From Clostridia bacterium (GTDB lineage: Bacteria; Bacillota; Clostridia; Christensenellales; UBA1242), in NCBI GenBank assembly GCA_017616705.1, contig JAFZXQ010000088.1:1-11024 (forward strand): DNA of 11,024 bases, written 5' to 3'. The translations under genes and the position numbers were made by a program. The notes below the pieces were generated by a model, which ran no database searches, was not told the DNA's origin, and worked only from the letters and a program-made list of their open reading frames with translations. Positions 6,076 through 11,024 of this stretch are shown here, piece by piece (position 1 is the stretch's first letter; each line of letters opens with the position of its first letter).

Positions 6076-6685
6076 CTTCTTCTCCTCTTATTCTTGAAAT
6101 ATAACTTGAAATAGTGTCATATTCAAACCCCTTAGAAACTAAATATCTATAAAGTTTCTGAAAGGTTTCTTTATTTTTCTCTTTGTTATTTAAATACTTT
6201 TTTGAAACAGCTTCTATTTTTTTGATTTCATCTTGGTCACTAAAATTTTCTTCTGTTTTCTTAATTATTCCCTTATCTATTCCCTTTTGTTTTAATTTTA
6301 ATAAAACCATTTTTTTGCCACAGCGATTTTGATTTTTCGCAAACGCTTCAGCAAATCTCTGATCATCAACCAGCTTATATTCCCTTAACTTTTCTAAAAC
6401 AGAATCAATAATCTTTTGGCCATAGCCTTTATTCTTTAATTTTTCAATAATTTCAAATTCAGAATAAAGTTTTTTTGAAACGAGCCCTAGCGCATAGTCT
6501 AGGGCTCCTCTTGTTTCACTTTCACCAATAATTTGTTCTAACTCGCTTTCATCAAATTCAGCGCCAATAACAATACCATTTTTAACAGCTGTTTCAACGT
6601 TTAGCCCACAATAAAACGAGTTGTCAACATAAAGGTTTATTCTATTCTTTCGTTTTTGCCTTGTTATATCAGTAATTTTCGCCAT
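6059..6685 (-). CDS. recX: Regulatory protein RecX
   Basis: RecX binds RecA filaments and restrains or tunes RecA recombinase and co-protease activity. The 208 residues are helical throughout. After a basic N-terminal beta-like segment (RKNRINLYVDNSFYCGL), three tandem RecX-type three-helix repeats are recognisable: about 61-119 (ALDYALGLVSKKLYSEFEIIEKL through LVDDQRFAEAFAKNQ), 123-147 (GKKMVLLKLKQKGIDKGII) and 155-196 (ending in LYRYLVSKGFEYDTISSYI). I start at the ATG at 6685, one base after the yigZ stop codon, because the sequence from MAKITDI fits the family. A TTG at 6742 would lie deep inside yigZ. No good Shine-Dalgarno site precedes it, which suggests re-initiation after yigZ. It overlaps acpS by 17 bases. 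recA is not in the window. Confidence 0.88.
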   Translation of the reverse strand: MAKITDITRQKRKNRINLYVDNSFYCGLNVETAVKNGIVIGAEFDESELEQIIGESETRGALDYALGLVSKKLYSEFEIIEKLKNKGYGQKIIDSVLEKLREYKLVDDQRFAEAFAKNQNRCGKKMVLLKLKQKGIDKGIIKKTEENFSDQDEIKKIEAVSKKYLNNKEKNKETFQKLYRYLVSKGFEYDTISSYISRIRGEEDESWD

Positions 6686-6686
6686 A

Positions 6687-7322
6687 TTAATCCATTTTAA
6701 AATATCCAGCATCAATTTTAGAGCACATAAATTCTTCTTCAATTTTCATCTTAATCTCTGAAATGTGCTTATCTATTTCTTCAACCGGAAAAGCAACCCT
6801 AAGGCTAACAACGTCACCATATTCAGCGCTAATAATTGGAATATGATTATCTCTTAAATATGTTCCAATACTAACGAAATCAGGATATTTAATGGTTAAT
6901 CCATAAATTGCGCAATCAACCATTCTAACCTTTTTACTTTGTTTTATCGCTTCAAAAGCCGCGTTAAAATAAGTTCGTGTTAGTTTGCTCTTTCCTAATT
7001 GAATTCCACCAAAATATCTAACAACACAAACCAAACAATCAGTTATTCCTGATTTAGTTATTGCCTCAGTTATAGGGGCTCCTGCGCTTCCGCCTGGCTC
7101 ACCATCATCATTATTCTTTGAAGTTGAAGAATCTTTACCTAAACAATAGCCATATGCAATATGTTTAGCGTCTTTATTGCTTTTTCTTAACTTCTCTAAA
7201 AAACTATCAACATCAGCAACTCTTTCAACGTGAGTTACAACGCCAATAAACCTTGAGCGCTTCTCATCAACTTCAAGCGCGTTGGTTCCATCAACTGTTA
7301 AATATTCAGTAACACTTCCCAT
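6687..7322 (-). CDS. yigZ: YigZ/IMPACT (UPF0029) family protein
   Basis: This 211-residue protein belongs to the bacterial YigZ group, homologous to the eukaryotic translation regulator IMPACT. Its biochemical role in bacteria is not settled. The N-terminal UPF0029 domain shows KRSRFIGVV (21-29), AKHIAYGYCLG (52-62), DDGEPGGSAGAPI (72-84) and VVRYFGGIQLG (100-110). The last motif continues as KSKLTRTY where relatives usually have a Gly-rich GxGGLxRAY, a mild departure. A smaller C-terminal domain (about 135-205) follows. The ATG has GAGGG at 7328-7332 on the plus strand. It heads the leftward unit with recX and acpS and has its own promoter in the divergent gap. Position and motifs make the family call secure, but the function remains general. 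Confidence 0.92.
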   Translation of the reverse strand: MGSVTEYLTVDGTNALEVDEKRSRFIGVVTHVERVADVDSFLEKLRKSNKDAKHIAYGYCLGKDSSTSKNNDDGEPGGSAGAPITEAITKSGITDCLVCVVRYFGGIQLGKSKLTRTYFNAAFEAIKQSKKVRMVDCAIYGLTIKYPDFVSIGTYLRDNHIPIISAEYGDVVSLRVAFPVEEIDKHISEIKMKIEEEFMCSKIDAGYFKMD

Positions 7323-7339
7323 AATATCCCTCTATAATC

Positions 7340-7367
7340 ATAATACCAAATTTTAAGTGTTTTACAA
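7340..7367 (-). promoter_or_regulatory. Promoter of the yigZ-recX-acpS unit
   Basis: On the minus strand TTGTAA (7362-7367) and TATTAT (7340-7345) lie 16 bp apart and match the sigma-A boxes in four and five positions. The predicted start is close to 7333, immediately before the GAGGG ribosome site, so the leader would be only about ten bases. Confidence 0.5.
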
Positions 7368-7378
7368 AACAAATTTGG
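7346..7378. promoter_or_regulatory. Inverted repeat in the divergent promoter region, possible operator
   Basis: CCAAATTT at 7346-7353 is repeated inverted as AAATTTGG at 7371-7378. One arm touches the -10 box of the yigZ promoter and the other lies just beyond its -35 box. Arms 25 bp apart centre to centre could serve a dimeric repressor. AT-rich 8-mers can also recur by chance in such DNA, so this is only a candidate. Confidence 0.3.
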
Positions 7379-7391
7379 CGTGTGTGTTAAT

Positions 7392-7424
7392 TTGTTTGGT
7401 AATCACACCTAAATATTATATACT
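7392..7424 (+). promoter_or_regulatory. Promoter of the NifU-like/GGGtGRT operon
   Basis: Two overlapping readings are possible. TTGTTT (7392-7397) with TATTAT (7414-7419) after 16 bp leaves a short leader with AAGGAG at 7433-7438. TTGGTA (7396-7401) with TATACT (7419-7424) after 17 bp would start almost at the ribosome site. The first is favoured because it leaves the whole Shine-Dalgarno sequence in the message. Confidence 0.45.
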
Positions 7425-7444
7425 TATATGGTAAGGAGAAAAAC

Positions 7445-8137
7445 ATGGAGCAAACAAATCACGTTAAAAATATGTGCCCCGTAACCGGCGGAGCAAAACA
7501 TGCTAGTGCCCCTATTCCCGAAGAAGGAAAATGGGTTAATGCTGTTGAAATTAAAAATTTATGCGGTTTAACTCACGGAGTTGGAACTTGCGCCCCTCAA
7601 CAAGGCGCCTGCAAACTAACTCTTAATGTTAAAAACGGAATTATCGAAGAAGCCCTTGTTGAAACCATTGGCTGCAGTGGTATGACACATAGTGCTGCAA
7701 TGGCTGGCGAAATTTTACCAGGCAAAACACTACTTGAAGCGCTTAATACTGACCTAGTTTGCGACGCAATCAATGTTGCTATGCGCGAACTATTTTTGCA
7801 ACTAGCCTACGGCCGAAGTCAATCAGCCTTTTCTTTGGGTGGGCTTGATATCGGCGCCGGGCTTGAAGACCTTGGAAAAGGTTTAACTAGCCAGGTTGGA
7901 ACGATTTACTCAACAAAGGTTAAAGGTCCAAGATACCTTCAAACTGCTGAAGGCTATATAACAAAACTTGGGCTTGACGCTAACCATGAAATTATTGGTT
8001 ATGAATATATCGCTATTGGAAAAATGATGAATGATATTAAAGCCGGCGTTAACCCTGCTGATGCTATTAAGAACAACACTAAAATTTATGGCAGGTTTAA
8101 AGAAGCAAAATTAGTCATTGATCCAAGAAAGGAGTAA
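7445..8137 (+). CDS. NifU/IscU-like iron-sulfur scaffold protein, partner of GGGtGRT protein
   Basis: The 230 residues resemble the NifU N-terminal (IscU-like) scaffold fold, whose members assemble Fe-S clusters on conserved cysteines. The central block IGCSGMTHSAAMAGEILPGKTLLEAL (75-100) parallels the IscU segment GC-A-xxSxSxxTExxxGKTxxEA and carries Cys77. VCDAI at 105-109 places Cys106 near the third IscU cysteine. Other cysteines are C11, C40, C49 and C56, the last three in a NLCGLTHGVGTCAPQQGAC cluster before the scaffold block that canonical IscU lacks. The C-terminal ~110 residues, including GGLDIGAGLEDLGKGL at 132-147, are extra to IscU. AAGGAG lies six bases before the ATG. The next gene starts four bases after the stop. 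It belongs to the scaffold-like group found beside GGGtGRT proteins; real cluster assembly activity is not established. Confidence 0.85.
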   Translation: MEQTNHVKNMCPVTGGAKHASAPIPEEGKWVNAVEIKNLCGLTHGVGTCAPQQGACKLTLNVKNGIIEEALVETIGCSGMTHSAAMAGEILPGKTLLEALNTDLVCDAINVAMRELFLQLAYGRSQSAFSLGGLDIGAGLEDLGKGLTSQVGTIYSTKVKGPRYLQTAEGYITKLGLDANHEIIGYEYIAIGKMMNDIKAGVNPADAIKNNTKIYGRFKEAKLVIDPRKE

Positions 8138-8141
8138 GCAA

Positions 8142-9137
8142 ATGGTTGAATTTGAAGGAAAAGAAAAAAGATTAAAAAATATTCTAGAATTCTTAAATGC
8201 TAACGGAATTAAAAACCTTGAAGAAGCAGAACAAATTTGCAAGCAAAATGGAATTGACGTTGCTAAAATTGTTAGAGGCGTTCAAACAATTTGTTTTGAT
8301 AACGCTGTTTGGGCATATATTTGCGGTGCCGCTGTTAGTATTGTTAGAAAAGAAAAAGACGCTAAAAAAATAGCTAAAACTTTAGGCGAAGGCTTGCAAT
8401 CGTTCTGTATTAAAGGAAGCGTTGCCGACACTCGCCAAGTTGGCATTGGTCATGGAAACCTTGCTAGTATGCTTCTTGATGAAAAAACAAATAGCTTCTG
8501 CTTCCTCGCTGGCCATGAAAGTTTTGCTGCTGCTGAAGGTGCAATCGGAATTGCAAATACTGCTAACCTCGTTAGAAAAACTCCCCTAAACGTTATTTTA
8601 AACGGACTTGGGAAAGACGCAGCATATATAATTTCAAGAATCAATGGGTTTACTTATGTTCAAACTCAATTTGATTATGAAAACAATAAATTGAATGTTT
8701 TAAAAACAATTAAGTTTTCTAACTCTGAAAGAAGCAAAGTTAAGGTTTATGGTGCTGACAGCGTTAGCGAAGGCGTTGCTATTATGCAACTAGAAAAAGT
8801 TGACGTTTCAATAACCGGAAACAGCACTAACCCAACCCGCTTTCAACACCCTGTTGCCGGAACATATAAAAAATGGGCAACTGAACACGGCAAAAAATAT
8901 TTCAGCGTTGCTAGTGGTGGCGGAACAGGAAGAACGCTTCACCCTGATAATGTTGCAGCAGGCCCTGCTAGTTATGGCTTAACTGACACAATGGGAAGAA
9001 TGCATAGTGATGCGCAATTTGCAGGCTCTTCAAGCGTTCCTGCTCATGTTGATATGATGGGCTTTATTGGAATGGGAAATAACCCAATTGTTGGCGCAAC
9101 GGTTGCATTAAGCGTTGAGTTAGCCAAATTGAAATAA
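8142..9137 (+). CDS. GGGtGRT-motif protein, unknown function
   Basis: This 331-residue cytoplasmic protein carries the motif that names its family, GGGTGRTLHPDN, at 259-270, with HPVAGTYKKWA just before and MGRMHSDAQFAGSSSVPAHVDMMGFIGMGNNP (284-315) just after. The N-terminal half includes a helical region, GSVADTRQVGIGHGNLASMLLDE (92-114) and LAGHESFAAAEGAIGIANTANL (122-143). Cysteines are C33, C51, C61, C89 and C120. There is no signal peptide or clear membrane helix. The family has no established reaction to my knowledge; Gly-rich loops and conserved His, Asp and Arg suggest a nucleotide- or cofactor-binding enzyme, which is inference. The ATG at 8142 has AAAGGAG seven bases upstream; an in-frame TTG at 8118 lies before that site and is rejected. 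It is co-transcribed with the NifU-like gene. Confidence 0.9.
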   Translation: MVEFEGKEKRLKNILEFLNANGIKNLEEAEQICKQNGIDVAKIVRGVQTICFDNAVWAYICGAAVSIVRKEKDAKKIAKTLGEGLQSFCIKGSVADTRQVGIGHGNLASMLLDEKTNSFCFLAGHESFAAAEGAIGIANTANLVRKTPLNVILNGLGKDAAYIISRINGFTYVQTQFDYENNKLNVLKTIKFSNSERSKVKVYGADSVSEGVAIMQLEKVDVSITGNSTNPTRFQHPVAGTYKKWATEHGKKYFSVASGGGTGRTLHPDNVAAGPASYGLTDTMGRMHSDAQFAGSSSVPAHVDMMGFIGMGNNPIVGATVALSVELAKLK

Positions 9138-9160
9138 ATGGCGAATTTTAAAGTTTTTTA

Positions 9161-9199
9161 GCGGTTTTTATAGTTAAAAATAATAAAACTGCGGTTTTT
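9161..9199 (+). terminator. Weak terminator-like hairpin after the GGGtGRT gene, with a direct repeat
   Basis: GCGGTTTT (9161-9168) can pair with AAAACTGC (9185-9192) using one G-U pair, followed by GGTTTTTGG. GCGGTTTTT also occurs twice as a direct repeat (9161-9169 and 9191-9199). The T-run is only five bases and abuts the ribosome site of the next gene, so termination is likely to be partial and the dUTPase gene may still be reached by read-through. Confidence 0.35.
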
Positions 9200-9208
9200 G
9201 GAGGTATT

Positions 9209-9664
9209 ATGATTAAGTTTTTAGAGGTTGATGAAAAGTTTTTAAAATATGATGCGCACGCTCCACAAATACCTGTAAGAGCAACAAAAACATCTGTTTG
9301 CTATGACTTTTTCTCACCTATTGACGTCACCCTTCCTGCGCATAAAATTACTTTAGTTTTTACTAATGTTAAAGCAATTTTTGATGGAACAACTGCGCTA
9401 ATTTTAGCAACACGAAGCAGTATGGGGCTTAAAGGAATAACGCTCGCTAATGGAATTGGGATTATTGAAAGCGATTATGCAAACAACCCATCAAATGATG
9501 GCAACCTTGGTTTTGCGCTATTTAATACAACTGATAACGATTATGTTATAAAGCGCGGTGAAAAACTAGGCCAAGGAATGTTTATTCCTTTCCTAACTGT
9601 AACTGATGAAGCCGAAATAACAACAACACGAACCGGCGGTTTCGGCTCAACCGGAAATAATTAA
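9209..9664 (+). CDS. dut: Trimeric dUTPase-family protein with Glu at the catalytic Asp position
   Basis: Family members hydrolyse dUTP to dUMP and pyrophosphate, which keeps uracil out of DNA and feeds dTMP synthesis. The 151 residues show all five motifs: VCYDFFSP (30-37, motif 1), ATRSSMGLK (67-75, motif 2), GITLANGIGIIESDY (76-90, motif 3), RGEKLGQGMF (116-125, motif 4) and TRTGGFGSTG (140-149, motif 5). In motif 3 the usual G-x-I-D-x-x-Y reads GIIESDY, so the catalytic Asp is replaced by Glu87 (codon GAA). A short insert NNPSNDGNL follows, which I recall from a Firmicutes subgroup. GGAGG at 9200-9204 sets the start. Activity on dUTP is likely but weakened or shifted activity, for instance toward another nucleotide, cannot be excluded. 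No strong promoter is seen directly upstream. Confidence 0.85.
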   Translation: MIKFLEVDEKFLKYDAHAPQIPVRATKTSVCYDFFSPIDVTLPAHKITLVFTNVKAIFDGTTALILATRSSMGLKGITLANGIGIIESDYANNPSNDGNLGFALFNTTDNDYVIKRGEKLGQGMFIPFLTVTDEAEITTTRTGGFGSTGNN

Positions 9665-9670
9665 AAAAAT

Positions 9671-9694
9671 AAAAACGCTCAACTGAGCGTTTTT
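9671..9694. terminator. Bidirectional terminator between dut and rluA
   Basis: A 10-bp perfect stem (AAAAACGCTC at 9671-9680 with GAGCGTTTTT at 9685-9694) encloses the loop AACT. A T-run follows on the plus strand and an A-rich run precedes it, so it can end both dut and the converging rluA transcript. Confidence 0.92.
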
Positions 9695-9707
9695 TTATTA
9701 CCTATTT

Positions 9708-10415
9708 TTAGTTGTTTATATTTAAATTTAAATATTTTTCAAGGTTAAATTTATTCCATGCGTTAAGGTCTTCTGGTGGGAAGCATCTAAACGTTAACCT
9801 ATTTTTATTTGTTGGGTGTGTAAATTTAAGAATTGTTGCAAACAAGTTTATGTTAGCCTTTGGCATATCTTTTCCGCCGTATTTTTGATCACCAAAAACC
9901 GGACATTTAATATTAGCAAATTGAACGCGAATTTGATGGCCCCTGCCCGTTTTAAGCTTAACTTGAACAAGATTAAACTCGCCTTTTTTCTCCAATAAAT
10001 AATATTCAAGTTCTGCCTTTTTAGCGCCCTCAGATGATTGTGGAACGATTTTAACCATATTATCTTTTTCATCTTTTTTAAGATAGTTAACCAATATTCC
10101 ATGACTTGCTGGAAGGTTGCCTTTAACAACGGCAAAATACGTTTTTTCAAACTCACCATTTTGGATTTGCTCCCCTAGCCTTGAAGCGGCCTTGCTATTC
10201 CTAGCAAAAACCATAATTCCACCGGTTGGCCTATCTAGCCTATGAACGAGCCCAATAAAAGCCTCGCCTGGCTTGTTATATTTAACCTTAACATATTCTT
10301 TAACCATAGTTAACATGTCAGGATCGCCACTTTCGTCAGCCTGGCTAGGAACGTTTTGTGGCTTTTTAACAACTATAACCTGGTTATCTTCATATAAAAC
10401 TTCTAAATCTTCCAT
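9708..10415 (-). CDS. RluA-family RNA pseudouridine synthase
   Basis: The enzyme converts selected uridines in rRNA or tRNA to pseudouridine in the cytoplasm. At 235 residues it is a short RluA-type protein without an N-terminal S4 RNA-binding domain. The catalytic motif VHRLDRPTGGIMVFAR contains the essential Asp of HRLDR; TGG replaces the more common TSG, as seen in some compact family members. The second signature KTGRGHQIRVQFA lies about 95 residues later, followed by FGDQKYGG. I start at the ATG at 10415, which has GGTGA eight bases upstream and begins one base after the stop of the upstream methyltransferase gene; a GTG at 10427 has no ribosome site. Pairing with an RNA methyltransferase-like gene suggests both modify RNA. 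The target uridine cannot be told from sequence, so no specific symbol is given. Confidence 0.93.
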   Translation of the reverse strand: MEDLEVLYEDNQVIVVKKPQNVPSQADESGDPDMLTMVKEYVKVKYNKPGEAFIGLVHRLDRPTGGIMVFARNSKAASRLGEQIQNGEFEKTYFAVVKGNLPASHGILVNYLKKDEKDNMVKIVPQSSEGAKKAELEYYLLEKKGEFNLVQVKLKTGRGHQIRVQFANIKCPVFGDQKYGGKDMPKANINLFATILKFTHPTNKNRLTFRCFPPEDLNAWNKFNLEKYLNLNINN

Positions 10416-10416
10416 C

Positions 10417-11024
10417 TTACTTTTCACCTATAAACATAAATGCGCTATTTCCGCATGGCAAATAAACTCCGTCACGCGCTGGCAAACAAACCTCATAACT
10501 CTCAAAAGTTGCCGGTCTGTTTATAGCAAGTTTTAAAACATTTTCCATAACCTGCGCGCCAAGACCGGTTGTATAACTATTTATTAAAACAAACAATGGT
10601 TTATCGCTTAAAACCTTTGAACAGAGTTTAACAAACTCAAAAAGGTTTTCTTCAAGTTTCCAAACCTCTCCATTAGCGCCACGCCCAAATGATGGCGGAT
10701 CCATTATGATAGCGTCATAAGTATGTCCGCGCCTAATTTCGCGCTCAACAAACTTCCTACAATCATCAACAATAAATCTAACGCTAGCATCACCAAGGTT
10801 TGAAAGCGCAAGATTTTCTTTGCATCTTTCAACCATTTGTTTAGCGCTGTCAACATGGGTAACGCTTGCTCCTGCGCGAGCGCAAGCAACAGTTGCCCCA
10901 CCAGTATAACCAAATAAATTTAAAACGCTAATTTTTCGGTTAGATTTCTTTATTATGTTTATCATAGTATCCCAGTTAACCGCTTGTTCTGGGAATAATC
11001 CGGTATGCTTAAAGCCCATTGGCT
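10417..11024 (-). CDS. Class I SAM-dependent methyltransferase, COG1092 type, 5' part missing
   Basis: This is the C-terminal ~200 residues of a Rossmann-fold methyltransferase resembling the RlmI/RlmK C-terminal domain. The frame runs on upstream of its first in-window ATG (Pro codon at 11020-11022), so the gene continues past the window edge and the Met at 11019 is internal. Visible are FKHTGLFPEQAVNW, motif I VLNLFGYTGGATVACARAGASVTHVD for SAM binding, FIVDDCRKFVERE, and motif IV MDPPSFGRGANGEVWKLE, which is the DPP[SA]F signature of this group. The stretch LPARDGVYLPCGNSAFMF closes the fold. Relatives modify cytosine in 23S rRNA, but many in this clade are untested; RNA as substrate is inference. 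rluA follows after one base, in the same transcript. Any N-terminal RNA-binding domain would lie outside. Confidence 0.9.
   Translation of the reverse strand, partial: PMGFKHTGLFPEQAVNWDTMINIIKKSNRKISVLNLFGYTGGATVACARAGASVTHVDSAKQMVERCKENLALSNLGDASVRFIVDDCRKFVEREIRRGHTYDAIIMDPPSFGRGANGEVWKLEENLFEFVKLCSKVLSDKPLFVLINSYTTGLGAQVMENVLKLAINRPATFESYEVCLPARDGVYLPCGNSAFMFIGEK

Noticed and set aside
6686..6742. TTG start at 6742 for recX
   Set aside because: It would overlap yigZ by over 50 bases and add residues that do not fit the RecX N-terminus; the ATG at 6685 does.
8118..8141. TTG start at 8118 for the GGGtGRT gene
   Set aside because: It lies upstream of a strong AAAGGAG site that serves the ATG at 8142.
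10416..10427. GTG start at 10427 for the pseudouridine synthase
   Set aside because: No ribosome site precedes it, whereas the ATG at 10415 has GGTGA eight bases upstream and sits one base after the preceding stop.
1..11024. CRISPR array, insertion sequence, tRNA, rRNA or phage genes
   Set aside because: No regularly spaced repeats, transposase motifs, cloverleaf sequences or phage proteins were found on either strand; the dut-like gene stands among housekeeping genes with no phage neighbours.

Overview
The window is AT-rich bacterial chromosome with compact, mostly short-gapped genes, Shine-Dalgarno sites of the AGGAGG type, TAA as the usual stop (recX ends in TGA, so the standard bacterial code applies) and sigma-A-like promoters, some close to perfect consensus. 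Together with a Firmicutes-like gene set (groESL, a diderm-independent lgt, acpS, yigZ/IMPACT family, a NifU-like/GGGtGRT pair) this points to a low-GC Gram-positive, most likely an uncultured, gut-type member of the Clostridia. This placement is inference; no rRNA or marker set is present.

Layout. Positions 1-347 are non-coding: a palindrome over a likely leftward promoter, then the groESL promoter and leader. groES-groEL (348-2226, +) end at a bidirectional hairpin. Leftward from there lies a two-gene unit, lgt followed by a coiled-coil protein with an AT-hook-like KRGRPKK motif (2282-3683, -). It is driven by a perfect TTGACA-N17-TATAAT promoter placed so close to the lgt ATG that the mRNA should be leaderless. 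Next is a 607-residue single-pass membrane protein with long coiled coils and one canonical EF-hand loop (3765-5588, -), with its own strong promoter and terminator. Upstream of it is the compact leftward unit yigZ-recX-acpS (5683-7322, -). A 122-bp divergent promoter region separates this from a rightward pair, a NifU/IscU-like scaffold protein and a GGGtGRT-motif protein (7445-9137, +), followed by a dUTPase-family gene (9209-9664, +). After another bidirectional terminator come rluA-type pseudouridine synthase and a 5'-truncated class I methyltransferase of the COG1092 type (9708-11024, -).

Functionally most of the window is housekeeping: protein folding (GroESL), lipoprotein maturation (Lgt), fatty-acid carrier activation (AcpS), recombination control (RecX), nucleotide hygiene (dUTPase) and RNA modification (RluA, methyltransferase). 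The parts with unexplained biology are the NifU-like/GGGtGRT pair, the EF-hand coiled-coil membrane protein, and the AT-hook coiled-coil protein coupled to lgt. No mobile element, CRISPR array, tRNA or rRNA was seen.
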